Assembly (NCBI RefSeq): GCF_025447595.1
Contig: NZ_JAOEJU010000025.1
Location: 1-64,000, forward strand
DNA length: 64,000 nt
Reading direction: 5' to 3'
DNA from: Pseudomonas koreensis
Lineage (GTDB): Bacteria; Pseudomonadota; Gammaproteobacteria; Pseudomonadales; Pseudomonadaceae
A program made the position numbers and the translations under genes. Positions within the stretch are counted from its first letter, which is position 1. Every line of letters starts with the position of its first letter. Below are positions 23,499 to 32,451 of the stretch, in pieces. The notes under the pieces were generated by a model. The model saw only the letters and a list, made by a program, of their open reading frames with translations, was not told the DNA's origin and ran no database searches.

Positions 23499-24824
23499 AT
23501 GTCTTTCAATATCGGCCTTAGCGGTCTCTATGCAGCCAACAAACAACTGGACGTGACCGGCAACAACATCGCCAACGTCGCAACCGCCGGTTTCAAATCG
23601 TCCCGTGCAGAATTCGAAGACGTGTACTCGTCGACCCGTCTGGGCAGCGGCAGCAAGGTCATCGGTAACGGTGTGCGCCTGGCCAACGTTTCCCAGCAGT
23701 TCACCCAGGGTGACATCAACAACACCGGTAACGTGCTGGACATGGGCATCAACGGTTCCGGCTTCTTCACCATGAGCAACAACGGCTCGATCTCCTACAC
23801 CCGTGCCGGTACGTTCAAGGTCGACAACAACGGCTACATCACCAACACCGACTACACCTCGCGTCTGCAAGGTTACGGTGTGGACTCCAACGGCAAGATC
23901 ATCAACGGCGTACTGACCGACCTGAAGATCGATACCTCGAACCTGGCGCCGAAGTCCACTTCGTCCGTGACGTCGACAATCAACCTGAACTCGTCGGAAA
24001 AGCCGATCGACCAGACCGCTTTCCCGTTCGATCCGGCCAAGCTCGAGTCGTACACCAAGTCGTTCAGCACGCCGATCTATGACACCCAGGGCAACTCCCA
24101 CGTCATGGATCAGTACATGGTGAAAACCTCTGACAACACCTGGAAGGTTTACACCCTGGTGGACGGGCGCAACCCGGACGCAACCGGCAGCAACCCGGTC
24201 ACTACGCCTCCAGTCGCGTCGACCCTGACCTTCGACAGTTCGGGCAAGTTGCTGCAGGTCAGCACGCCAAACCCGGCGGACCCGACCAACCCGATCATCA
24301 GCAGCGACTTGAAGCTCGCCAACTGGGTGCCGGGCACCGTGACCAACGGCGTCTTCACGCCTAACGGCGCAGCAGCCAACCCGGCGGGTGTGACCATTTC
24401 CCTGGCCAAGACCACTCAGTACAACGCTGACACCGCGCGTTCGATCCCGACTCAGGATGGTTATGCCACTGGCCAGATCACCAACCTGACTATCGACGGC
24501 ACCGGTACGCTGTTCGCCAACTTCAGCAACAACCAGAGCAAGGCCATCGGCCAGGTTGCACTGGCCAGCTTCACCAACGAACAAGGCCTGCAGGCGATCG
24601 GTGGCACCAGCTGGAAAGAGACGTTCGCTTCGGGTGTTCCGGGCTACGATGCGCCGAAAACCGGTACGTTGGGTGAGGTGGTGTCCAACTCGCTGGAAGA
24701 GTCGAACGTTAACCTGACCAATGAGCTGGTTGATCTGATCAAGGGTCAGAGCAACTATCAGGCGAACGCCAAGACCATTTCCACTCAGAGCACTATCATG
24801 CAGACCATTATTCAGATGACCTGA
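23499..24824 (+). CDS. flgE: FlgE, flagellar hook protein
   Basis: 441 residues. The N-terminal rod/hook segment is MSFNIGLSGLYAANKQLDVTGNNIAN and the C-terminus has VVSNSLEESNVNLTNELVDLIKGQSNYQANAKTI. The middle is the variable surface D2 region. It polymerises into the hook. AAAGGAG precedes the ATG. A terminator follows immediately, and flgFGHIJKL, which follows in P. aeruginosa, is not in the window. Confidence 0.95.
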   Translation: MSFNIGLSGLYAANKQLDVTGNNIANVATAGFKSSRAEFEDVYSSTRLGSGSKVIGNGVRLANVSQQFTQGDINNTGNVLDMGINGSGFFTMSNNGSISYTRAGTFKVDNNGYITNTDYTSRLQGYGVDSNGKIINGVLTDLKIDTSNLAPKSTSSVTSTINLNSSEKPIDQTAFPFDPAKLESYTKSFSTPIYDTQGNSHVMDQYMVKTSDNTWKVYTLVDGRNPDATGSNPVTTPPVASTLTFDSSGKLLQVSTPNPADPTNPIISSDLKLANWVPGTVTNGVFTPNGAAANPAGVTISLAKTTQYNADTARSIPTQDGYATGQITNLTIDGTGTLFANFSNNQSKAIGQVALASFTNEQGLQAIGGTSWKETFASGVPGYDAPKTGTLGEVVSNSLEESNVNLTNELVDLIKGQSNYQANAKTISTQSTIMQTIIQMT

Positions 24825-24841
24825 TTTTTGGCTGTACAGGG

Positions 24842-24869
24842 AGCCCCTCTTTTTGAGGGGCTTTTTTTT
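24842..24869 (+). terminator. flgBCDE terminator
   Basis: Stem AGCCCCTC/GAGGGGCT, TTTTT loop and eight T. Confidence 0.92.
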
Positions 24870-25425
24870 GTTTGGCATGGCGTCCTGGTGGACGGCCATG
24901 CTGTGGGGGGATTGGGTGAATATCCGTTGCTTCGGGTGTGGCGGCTGGCGGTTTCGCCCTTACGGCGAGTCCCTTTTTCAAACGCCAAAAAAGGAACCAA
25001 AAGGCTTGGCCCCTGCGTTCGGCACCTCGCTTTGGCTCGGTGTTCCTTCGTTCCGGGATTTATCCGGGGGCATCGCCTACGGTTTGCTTCGCTGCACCTC
25101 CTCTCGATGCATGCGGCTTCGCCGCACGGTCGCTGCGCTCCCACCCCCGGATAAATCCCTCCACTCAGCCTGCCGATGGGGCCGGCACGTCAAAAGCGGT
25201 ACTCGAGCTAACGCTCATTGTGTTGAGTGGTGGGAAGCCAAAGCAGGAGCAGGAGCAGAGAAAGCAGGGGTGAGTTGTATGCGTTTCAAAACCCAAGTTC
25301 ACCTCGGTATTTCATGTCGGCGTACCTCTCCCAAACACCTCGGTCGGTTCCCTCTCCCTCCGGGCGGTCCGACGTTTCGGGAGGGCTAGGGTGAGGGCGG
25401 CTTTTGCTTTTATCGCGGACAAAAG
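24870..25425. repeat. Intergenic repeat-like element between flgE and nrdA
   Basis: About 555 bases with no convincing gene. The segment around 24944-25170 (TTTCGCCCTTACGGCGAG, AAAAAAGGAACC, then several short GC-rich palindromes) resembles sequence repeated in many P. fluorescens-group genomes. At about 25350-25400 there is a CCCTCTCCC / GGGAGGG...GGGTGAGGG unit also seen as a dispersed repeat. Recognition is from memory; copy number cannot be tested here. Overlapping open frames are repeat artefacts. Confidence 0.55.
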
Positions 25426-25461
25426 AAAACCCCCGACAAACCAGAAGTCTGTCGGGGGTTT
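25426..25461 (-). terminator. nrdA terminator
   Basis: Stem AAACCCCCGACA/TGTCGGGGGTTT with an 11-base loop; the minus strand ends in T-run. Confidence 0.88.
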
Positions 25462-25499
25462 CTCGTTCAGGCGTCTTGCGACGCCTGACTCGGCTCAGC

Positions 25500-28394
25500 T
25501 TATTGGCAAGCTTCGCAATCCGGCTCGTCGATGGCGCAAGCCTTTGGCACTGGAGCCGGGCCGGCAGGGGCTGCCAGGGCCGAGTCGTCGCCGTGGTTGC
25601 CACCGGCGGAAACAGCGTTGAGCTTGCCGGTGTTGATGGTCGACTTCTCGGTGCTGGTCGCGGCCAGGGCACGGAGGTAGTAGGTGGTTTTCAGGCCACG
25701 GTACCAGGCCATGCGGTAGGTCACGTCCAGTTTCTTGCCCGATGCGCCGGCGATGTACAGGTTCAGCGACTGGGCCTGGTCGATCCACTTCTGACGACGG
25801 CTGGCGGCGTCAACGATCCACTTGGTGTCCACTTCGAACGCGGTCGCGTAGAGCTCTTTGAGTTCTTGCGGGATGCGCTCGATCTGCTGAACCGAACCGT
25901 CGTAGTACTTCAGGTCGTTGATCATGACCGAGTCCCATAGACCGCGAGCCTTCAGGTCGCGAACCAGGTACGGGTTGATCACGGTGAATTCGCCCGACAG
26001 GTTCGATTTCACGTACAGGTTCTGGTAGGTCGGTTCGATCGACTGCGATACGCCGGTGATGTTGGCGATGGTCGCGGTCGGTGCGATGGCCATGATGTTC
26101 GAGTTACGGATGCCTTTCTGTACACGGGCGCGAACCGGTGCCCAGTCCAGGGACTCGGTCAGGTCGACGTCGATGTACTTCTGGCCACGTGCTTCGATCA
26201 GGATCTGTTGCGAATCCAGCGGCAGTACGCCTTTGGACCACAGCGAACCCTGGAACGTCTCGTACGAGCCGCGCTCGTCGGCCAGGTCGCAGGAAGCCTG
26301 GATCGCGTAGTAGCTGACCGCTTCCATCGACTTGTCGGCGAACTCGACGGCAGCGTCGGAACCGTAAGGGATGTGCTGCAGGTACAGCGCGTCCTGGAAG
26401 CCCATGATGCCCAGACCGACCGGACGGTGGCGGAAGTTGGAGTTCTTCGCCTGCGGTACCGAGTAGTAGTTGATGTCGATCACGTTGTCGAGCATGCGCA
26501 CGGCGACGTCGATGGTGCGCTTGAGCTTGGCGGTGTCCAGCTTGCCGTCGACGATGTGGTTCGGCAGGTTGATCGAGCCCAGGTTGCAGACCGCGATCTC
26601 GTCCTTGTTGGTGTTCAGGGTGATCTCGGTGCACAGGTTCGAGCTGTGGACCACGCCGACGTGCTGCTGAGGGCTGCGCAGGTTGCACGGGTCCTTGAAA
26701 GTCAGCCATGGGTGGCCGGTTTCGAACAGCATCGACAGCATCTTGCGCCACAGGTCTTTGGCCTGGATGGTCTTGAACAGTTTGACCTTGCCCGGGTACT
26801 CGGTCAGGGCTTCGTAGTACTCGTAGCGCTCTTCGAAGGCCTTGCCGGTCAGGTCGTGCAGGTCCGGTACTTCGGACGGCGAGAACAGGGTCCACTTGCC
26901 GTCATCGAAGACGCGCTTCATGAACAGGTCAGGGATCCAGTTGGCGGTGTTCATGTCGTGGGTACGACGACGGTCATCACCGGTGTTCTTGCGGAGTTCG
27001 ATGAACTCCTCGATGTCCATGTGCCAGGTTTCCAGGTAGGCACACACAGCGCCTTTGCGCTTGCCACCCTGGTTAACGGCGACGGCGGTGTCGTTCACGA
27101 CTTTCAGGAACGGAACCACGCCTTGCGACTTGCCGTTGGTGCCCTTGATGTACGAACCCAGTGCACGCACCGGCGTCCAGTCGTTGCCCAGGCCACCGGC
27201 GAATTTCGACAACATGGCGTTGTCGTGGATCGCGTGGTAGATGCCCGACAGGTCATCCGGAACGGTGGTCAGGTAGCAGCTCGACAGCTGTGGACGCAGG
27301 GTACCGGCGTTGAACAGGGTCGGGGTCGAAGCCATGTAGTCGAACGAGGACAGCAGGTTGTAGAACTCGATCGCACGGTCTTCTTTCTGCTTCTCTTCGA
27401 TCGCCAGGCCCATGGCCACGCGCATGAAGAAGATCTGCGGCAGTTCGAAACGCACGCCATCCTTGTGGATGAAGTAACGGTCGTACAGGGTCTGCAGGCC
27501 CAGGTAGGTGAATTGCTGGTCGCGCTCGTGGTTGATCGCCTTGCCCAGTTTTTCCAGGTCGAAGTCGGCCAGCACAGGGTTCAGCAGTTCGAACTCGATA
27601 CCTTTGGCGACATAGGCTGGCAGGGCCTTGGCGTACAGGTCGGCCATCTCGTGGTGAGTGGCGCTTTCGGCGACGTTCAGGAAGCCCAGGCCTTCGGCAC
27701 GCAGAGTGTCCATCAGCAGGCGGGCAGTCACGAACGAGTAGTTCGGCTCGCGCTCGACCAGGGTACGCGCGGTCATCACCAGCGCGGTGTTGACGTCGTT
27801 CAGGGCTACGCCGTCGTACAGGTTCTTCAGGGTTTCGCGCTGGATCAGGTCGCCGTCGACTTCAGCCAGACCTTCGCAGGCTTCGGTGACTATGGTGTTC
27901 AGGCGGCCCATGTCCAGCGGCGCGAGGCTGCCGTCGGCGCGGGTGATGCGGATCGACGGGTGCGCCTGGACCGGAGTCTCGGCGGTGGTGCGGGTGGCGC
28001 GCTCTTTCGAACGGGCGTCGCGGTAGATCACGTAGTCGCGAGCCACTTTCTGCTCGCCGGCACGCATCAGGGCCAGTTCGACCTGATCCTGGATTTCTTC
28101 GATGTGGATGGTGCCGCCCGACGGCATGCGACGCTTGAAGGTCGCGGTGACCTGTTCGGTCAGGCGGGCAACGGTGTCGTGGATTCGCGACGAAGCGGCA
28201 GCGGTGCCGCCCTCAACTGCGAGAAACGCTTTGGTGATAGCGACGGTGATCTTGTCATCGGTGTAAGGAACGACAGTGCCATTACGCTTGATCACGCGCA
28301 GTTGGCCAGGCGCGGTGGCGGCCAGATCCGAATTCGAATCGGCGGCCTGCGGCAAGGTGCCCTGCGGGTTCTCGCGAGTTGTGTCGGTTTGCAT
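25500..28394 (-). CDS. nrdA: NrdA, class Ia ribonucleotide reductase large subunit with two ATP cones
   Basis: 964 residues, about 200 longer than E. coli NrdA because of two N-terminal ATP-cone domains (about 30-135 and 145-235), as in P. aeruginosa. Catalytic parts are intact: SSCYLTTVPDD, NLCTEITLNT (thiyl cysteine loop), AVCNLGSINLPNH and the C-terminal redox cysteines (CAIDEPDCEACQ). It reduces ribonucleoside diphosphates with NrdB. The ATG at 28394 follows GGAG; a GTG 12 bases upstream is possible. nrdB is not adjacent, and no nrdB lies in the window. Confidence 0.95.
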   Translation of the reverse strand: MQTDTTRENPQGTLPQAADSNSDLAATAPGQLRVIKRNGTVVPYTDDKITVAITKAFLAVEGGTAAASSRIHDTVARLTEQVTATFKRRMPSGGTIHIEEIQDQVELALMRAGEQKVARDYVIYRDARSKERATRTTAETPVQAHPSIRITRADGSLAPLDMGRLNTIVTEACEGLAEVDGDLIQRETLKNLYDGVALNDVNTALVMTARTLVEREPNYSFVTARLLMDTLRAEGLGFLNVAESATHHEMADLYAKALPAYVAKGIEFELLNPVLADFDLEKLGKAINHERDQQFTYLGLQTLYDRYFIHKDGVRFELPQIFFMRVAMGLAIEEKQKEDRAIEFYNLLSSFDYMASTPTLFNAGTLRPQLSSCYLTTVPDDLSGIYHAIHDNAMLSKFAGGLGNDWTPVRALGSYIKGTNGKSQGVVPFLKVVNDTAVAVNQGGKRKGAVCAYLETWHMDIEEFIELRKNTGDDRRRTHDMNTANWIPDLFMKRVFDDGKWTLFSPSEVPDLHDLTGKAFEERYEYYEALTEYPGKVKLFKTIQAKDLWRKMLSMLFETGHPWLTFKDPCNLRSPQQHVGVVHSSNLCTEITLNTNKDEIAVCNLGSINLPNHIVDGKLDTAKLKRTIDVAVRMLDNVIDINYYSVPQAKNSNFRHRPVGLGIMGFQDALYLQHIPYGSDAAVEFADKSMEAVSYYAIQASCDLADERGSYETFQGSLWSKGVLPLDSQQILIEARGQKYIDVDLTESLDWAPVRARVQKGIRNSNIMAIAPTATIANITGVSQSIEPTYQNLYVKSNLSGEFTVINPYLVRDLKARGLWDSVMINDLKYYDGSVQQIERIPQELKELYATAFEVDTKWIVDAASRRQKWIDQAQSLNLYIAGASGKKLDVTYRMAWYRGLKTTYYLRALAATSTEKSTINTGKLNAVSAGGNHGDDSALAAPAGPAPVPKACAIDEPDCEACQ

Positions 28395-28754
28395 GGGTGT
28401 CTCCACGTTCTCTATGTTTGTTTGGGCACCATCACGGTGCCCACCGTTCCGTCCTGAAGCACTACAACCGGCAGTTGCCGGGTAACGACTTCGGGACAGT
28501 TCAGGAAGGGGGCCTTGTGGGCGCCGCTTCCATGCCGAAGTCTTCGGTTCGCGCGATACGCGTGAAACCGCATTCCGTTAGGGAGGCAGTTTCGGACTGC
28601 AACACCCGTACCGTTATCGCCGTGATCGGCTGGAAAACGGCAGCCATCCGCAGGAGCGGTTTGGTCTACTGAAAATCTGTTTGGTTCCACCCGACAATGG
28701 CAATAAAAAGGCTTGAATTCACTGCCGGGTTTGTGATTGGTTTTTTAACGCCAA

Positions 28755-28801
28755 CCCCTACATGTAGGGTTTTTTTGAGCGCGGGCTACAAGATAATGCG
28801 T
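28755..28801. promoter_or_regulatory. Putative NrdR operator region upstream of nrdA
   Basis: Perfect 14-bp palindrome CCCTACATGTAGGG at 28756-28769, of the form of NrdR boxes. A weaker half-match (CTACAAGATAATGCG, 28786-28800) is centred about 31 bp away, the usual pair spacing. It lies some 365 bases before nrdA. The match is by pattern only. Confidence 0.45.
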
Positions 28802-28828
28802 TTTGGGGGGCGATTGCAACGGACAGCC

Positions 28829-28837
28829 TGTGGATAA
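28829..28837 (+). promoter_or_regulatory. DnaA-box-like sequence upstream of nrdA
   Basis: TGTGGATAA, the complement of TTATCCACA, a perfect consensus DnaA box. E. coli nrdAB is DnaA-regulated; a single box here is suggestive only. Confidence 0.45.
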
Positions 28838-28914
28838 CCCTGTGCGTAAATTGTGTGCGAAACAGGGAACTCCCGTGTAGGCCGCGAACCTGCTGAGCTA
28901 GACCGTTTATCACT

Positions 28915-28934
28915 GTTTTTTCTTCGGGAAAAAC
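28915..28934. other. AT-rich hairpin with UUCG-type tetraloop
   Basis: GTTTTTTC, TTCG, GGAAAAAC: a stem with one G-T pair and the stable C(UUCG)G closing loop. Function unknown; lies in the nrdA/rstA intergenic region. Confidence 0.45.
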
Positions 28935-29129
28935 GCTTCAGCGGATTTTTAAGGGCGCGAACCCTATCACAGAATCCGAGCTTCTCCGAACGCATTTCCC
29001 GACTTGTTTTCTCGCTGTACGCCGTTTATACAATCGGCCCATGCACACGCATTCTTATCCTCCTTAAAGATGACAAAAAGACGGGAGGATCCTTCCTTTA
29101 TAAGAAAAATCGGCAAGCAGAGGTCACCC

Positions 29130-29852
29130 GTGGAGCAAGAAGCCTGGCAGGTATTGATAGTCGAGGACGACCAGCGTCTGGCTGAACTGACCCGCGAATA
29201 CCTGCAAGCCAACGGATTGCGCGTGGAGATCGAAGGCGACGGTGCGCTGGCGGCGGCGCGGATCATCAAGGAACAGCCGGACCTGGTGATCCTCGACCTG
29301 ATGCTTCCCGGCGAAGACGGCCTGAGCATTTGCCGCAAAGTACGCGACAAGTACGACGGGCCGATCCTGATGCTCACCGCCCGTACCGATGACGCTGACC
29401 AGATACTCGGTCTCGATATCGGTGCTGATGACTACGTGTGCAAACCGGTGCGCCCACGGCTGTTGCTGGCGCGCATCCAGGCGTTGCTGCGACGCAGTGA
29501 CACACCCGAGCCCGCTTCGGGCAACCCGCGCCGCCTGCAGTTCGGCCCTTTGGTGGTCGATAACGCGTTGCGCGAAGCCTGGCTCAGTGAAAGCGGTATC
29601 GAGCTGACCAGCGCCGAATTCGACCTGCTCTGGCTGCTGGTGTCCAACGCCGGGCGCATCCTGTCCCGGGAAGAAATCTTCACCGCACTGCGCGGCATCG
29701 GCTACGACGGCCAGGACCGTTCGATCGATGTGCGCATCTCGCGCATCCGTCCGAAGATCGGCGACGACCCCGACCACCCGCGCCTGATCAAGACCATCCG
29801 CAGCAAAGGCTACCTGTTCGTGCCGGAAGCCTGCGCAGACTTGCCGCTGTGA
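29130..29852 (+). CDS. rstA: OmpR-family response regulator (RstA-like)
   Basis: 240 residues: receiver domain with acceptor D56 (VILDLMLPG), T in LMLTART and K in YVCKPV, then an OmpR/PhoB winged helix (about 140-235) with SRAEFDLLWLLVSNAGRILSREEI type helices and the RSIDVRISRIRPKIGDDP wing. A GTG start at 29130 is preceded by GAGG; an ATG at 29070 in frame adds about 20 residues. The kinase gene overlaps its stop by four bases. In P. aeruginosa a similar pair sits next to nrdA (PA1157-PA1158). Target genes unknown. Confidence 0.85.
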   Translation: MEQEAWQVLIVEDDQRLAELTREYLQANGLRVEIEGDGALAAARIIKEQPDLVILDLMLPGEDGLSICRKVRDKYDGPILMLTARTDDADQILGLDIGADDYVCKPVRPRLLLARIQALLRRSDTPEPASGNPRRLQFGPLVVDNALREAWLSESGIELTSAEFDLLWLLVSNAGRILSREEIFTALRGIGYDGQDRSIDVRISRIRPKIGDDPDHPRLIKTIRSKGYLFVPEACADLPL

Positions 29853-31459
29853 ATTCGATCTTCCTGCGCATTTATGGCGGCATGTGCGCGGCGCTGATTC
29901 TGGTGGCGGTGCTCGGTGTGCTGGCGCTGCATCTGCTCAATCAGGTGCGCAGCGAGCAATACCGCGAGCGTCTGGCCCACGGCACGTTTTCGCTGATGGC
30001 CGACAACCTGCAACCGATGAACGAAACCGAGCGCCATCGCGCCTTGCTGGTGTGGGAGCGCCTGTTGGGCATTCCGCTGGCGCTGAAGACCTTTGCCCAG
30101 ACTGACCTCGACCTGACCCAGCGTACCCGGGTGCAACGCGGGCAAGCGCTGGTCGAACAGACCGGCCCGCACGCGGCCAAGGTCTATCGGCTGGTCAGCG
30201 ACAAGGATCAACTGGTGCTGGTGGGCGAGGTGCAGCAGATCAGCGAGCAACTGGCCCGGGCGACCATTTACCTGTTGGCCGATGAACTGGTGCGGGTGCC
30301 GGTGGGCGAGCAGCCCAAACGGCTAGCGCAATTGAAGCAGGACAAGGGGTTCGGTTTCGATTTGCGGCTGGTCACGGTCAGCGATGCCGACATGGACGAA
30401 GACCAGAGCCGTCGGGTGTCCGAGGGCGATACGGTGATGGCGCTGGGCAAGGGCGGTGATTCGATCCGGGTGTTCGCCGGCATGGTCGGCACGCCGTGGG
30501 TACTGGAAATCGGGCCGCTGTATCAGATGAACCCGTACCCGCCGGAATGGCTGGTGCTGATTGCGGCCCTCGGCCTGACCCTGATCGGCCTGATCGTCTA
30601 TTTATTGGTGCGCCAGCTCGAACGGCGTTTGCGCGGGCTCGAAGCCGCTGCCACGCGCATCGCCAAAGGCAGCCTGGAAACCCGTGTGCCGGCCCGGGGT
30701 GCCGACTCGGTGGGCAAACTGGCGGCGGCGTTCAACGGCATGGCTGAGCACTTGCAGCAGTTGCTCGCCATTCAGCGTGAACTGGTGCGTGCGGTGTCCC
30801 ACGAATTGCGCACACCGGTGGCGCGTCTGCGTTTCGGTCTGGAGATGATCGGCTCGGCCACCACCCCGCAGGCGCTGGAAAAGTACCGCGAGGGCATGGA
30901 CCACGACATCGAGGACCTCGACAAACTGGTCGACGAAATGCTCACGTATGCCCGGCTGGAGCAGGGCTCCCCGGCGCTGACCTTCCAGCGCATCGACCTG
31001 GATGCGCTGGTCAATCAAGTGATCGAAGAACTGGCGCCGCTGCGCGCCGAAGTCACGGTACAGCGCGGCCTGTGTCTGTCGGCGGCGGATTGCGATGACG
31101 CCTGGGTCGAGGCCGAGCCGCGTTATCTGCATCGGGCCCTGCAGAATCTGGTGGGCAATGCCATGCGCCATGCGCGTTCTAAGGTCACGGTCAGTTATCA
31201 GGTGGGGCAAATGCGCTGTCGGGTGGACGTTGAGGACGATGGCCCCGGTGTGCCGGAAACCGCCTGGGAGAAAATCTTCACCCCGTTTTTGCGGCTGGAT
31301 GACAGTCGCACCCGTGCATCGGGCGGACATGGTCTGGGGTTGTCGATCGTGCGCAGGATCATCCACTGGCACGACGGTCGGGCGCTTATCGGCAAGAGCA
31401 AGAGTCTGGGCGGGGCGTGTTTCAGCCTGAGCTGGCCGAGGAATCAGGAGCGGCGCTGA
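29849..31459 (+). CDS. rstB: Sensor histidine kinase (RstB-like)
   Basis: 536 residues starting with GTG, overlapping the regulator's stop. Two membrane helices (about 8-28 and 232-252) enclose a periplasmic domain of about 200 residues. HAMP follows, then the H box AVSHELRTPVARLRF, the N box NLVGNAMRHA and the G boxes DDGPGVP and GGHGLGLSIV. It is the cognate sensor of the RstA-like regulator. The signal is unknown. A REPIN begins 26 bases downstream. Confidence 0.85.
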   Translation: MNSIFLRIYGGMCAALILVAVLGVLALHLLNQVRSEQYRERLAHGTFSLMADNLQPMNETERHRALLVWERLLGIPLALKTFAQTDLDLTQRTRVQRGQALVEQTGPHAAKVYRLVSDKDQLVLVGEVQQISEQLARATIYLLADELVRVPVGEQPKRLAQLKQDKGFGFDLRLVTVSDADMDEDQSRRVSEGDTVMALGKGGDSIRVFAGMVGTPWVLEIGPLYQMNPYPPEWLVLIAALGLTLIGLIVYLLVRQLERRLRGLEAAATRIAKGSLETRVPARGADSVGKLAAAFNGMAEHLQQLLAIQRELVRAVSHELRTPVARLRFGLEMIGSATTPQALEKYREGMDHDIEDLDKLVDEMLTYARLEQGSPALTFQRIDLDALVNQVIEELAPLRAEVTVQRGLCLSAADCDDAWVEAEPRYLHRALQNLVGNAMRHARSKVTVSYQVGQMRCRVDVEDDGPGVPETAWEKIFTPFLRLDDSRTRASGGHGLGLSIVRRIIHWHDGRALIGKSKSLGGACFSLSWPRNQERR

Positions 31460-31484
31460 ATCTCGCATTGGTCAAGCTGACCCA

Positions 31485-31547
31485 TTCGCGAGCAAGCTCG
31501 CTCCTACAGGTCAGCGCGCTTCAGGGTGGGAGCGAGCTTGCTCGCGA
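31485..31547. repeat. REPIN between rstB and pcpS
   Basis: Two REP palindromes in inverse order, GCGAGCAAGCTCGCTCC (31488) and GGGAGCGAGCTTGCTCGC (31528), with an 18-base spacer, in the gap between convergent genes. Confidence 0.85.
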
Positions 31548-31574
31548 CACGGCCATTCCAAACAGTACAAACCT

Positions 31575-32300
31575 TCAGGCAGGAATGCTGACCAGACTCA
31601 GCAACTGCCCGTCCTGCACCCCGAATTGCGCATCGAGTTCGGTTCCGTTGCGCCATTCGCTGGAAAGGTCCGTCAGCAACCGCAAACGCACATGACCGTG
31701 CTCATTCCATTCCAGCACCTCGGCATGCTCGAAGTAGAAGCGCTGCTGCACGATCGGGTACAGCGCCTTGAACAGACTCTCTTTCACCGAAAAGGTCAGG
31801 GTCACCCACAACGCGATTCGATCCCGGGAGCCGGCGGCCATGCGCTGCATTTCCGGCGGGGTCAGGATCTCTCCGGCCAGTCGCTCGGCGCGTTCGGCGT
31901 TGAGCAGGTTTTCCAGGTCCATGCCCAGCCCGCGCCAGTGCTGCTTGTTGGCGACAATCGCCGCCGCACGGCCGGTGCTGTGGGTGATCGAGCCACAGAT
32001 GTGTGACGGCCAAATGGGGGCGCGATCCTCGCCGATCGCCGGAACAGTGCTCGAGCCTTCCAATTGCTGCAACGCCGCCCGGGCGCAAATCCGCCCGGCA
32101 AGGAATTCCGCCTGCCGCTTGGCCACCGAACGCTGAATGCTCGGCGGCGGCTCGATGGCGCTGCGGCGGAAGTCATCACCGAGCAATTGCGAAGGATCGA
32201 AATGGGTGCTCAGCAGCACGGTGTCGGGCAACACCGTCGGCAAGGGCCAATGGGCATCGAGCGGGGTGCAGCAGGTGGGGAGGAAAGGGCTGGCAGTCAT
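31575..32300 (-). CDS. pcpS: PcpS-type phosphopantetheinyl transferase
   Basis: 241 residues of Sfp/PcpS class. Motifs: RQAEFLAGRICARAAL, the GSITHST motif, the Mg2+ ligands in GLGMDLEN and FSVKESLFKALYP. It transfers 4'-phosphopantetheine to acyl carrier and siderophore synthetase domains; P. aeruginosa PcpS serves both primary and secondary metabolism and lies close to nrdA (PA1165). ATG at 32300 gives the family length; a frame open to 32342 adds 14 residues. Convergent with the RstB-like gene. Confidence 0.88.
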   Translation of the reverse strand: MTASPFLPTCCTPLDAHWPLPTVLPDTVLLSTHFDPSQLLGDDFRRSAIEPPPSIQRSVAKRQAEFLAGRICARAALQQLEGSSTVPAIGEDRAPIWPSHICGSITHSTGRAAAIVANKQHWRGLGMDLENLLNAERAERLAGEILTPPEMQRMAAGSRDRIALWVTLTFSVKESLFKALYPIVQQRFYFEHAEVLEWNEHGHVRLRLLTDLSSEWRNGTELDAQFGVQDGQLLSLVSIPA

Positions 32301-32352
32301 GTCGGCATTTTGCCGGTAAGCGTCAGGGCTGGGTAGTGGCAAGGTTTAAATC

Positions 32353-32440
32353 GGCGGCGCGATCATCGCCAGCAGGCTGGCTCCCACAAACGCTCACCAT
32401 GCAAATGTGGGAGCCAGCCTGCTGGCGATGGTCGCGCCGC
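32353..32440. repeat. REPIN between pcpS and the dienelactone-hydrolase-like gene
   Basis: Inverse pair GCCAGCAGGCTGGCTCCCAC / GTGGGAGCCAGCCTGCTGGC with outer GGCGCGATCATC/GATGGTCGCGCC arms, forming a 34-bp imperfect long stem. Confidence 0.88.
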
Positions 32441-32451
32441 GATGTCTCTGC

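Larger units (their letters stand above)
28395..29129. other. Long intergenic region between nrdA and the RstA-like gene
   Basis: 735 bases holding divergent promoters. Seen: a palindrome at 28756-28769 (possible NrdR site), a DnaA-box-like sequence at 28829-28837 and a UUCG-type hairpin at 28915-28934. No supported gene; possible frames lack a Shine-Dalgarno or coding bias. Confidence 0.5.

Noticed and set aside
24853..25389. 178-codon frame in the flgE-nrdA gap
   Set aside because: Lies in repeat-like DNA, no Shine-Dalgarno, no family; likely a repeat artefact.
26208..28457. 749-codon open frame antisense to nrdA
   Set aside because: GC-rich shadow of a highly biased gene; no Shine-Dalgarno or protein family features, low-complexity V/Q/H-rich product.
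28412..28690. 92-codon frame upstream of nrdA
   Set aside because: No Shine-Dalgarno and no recognisable protein features; the region is probably the nrdA leader.
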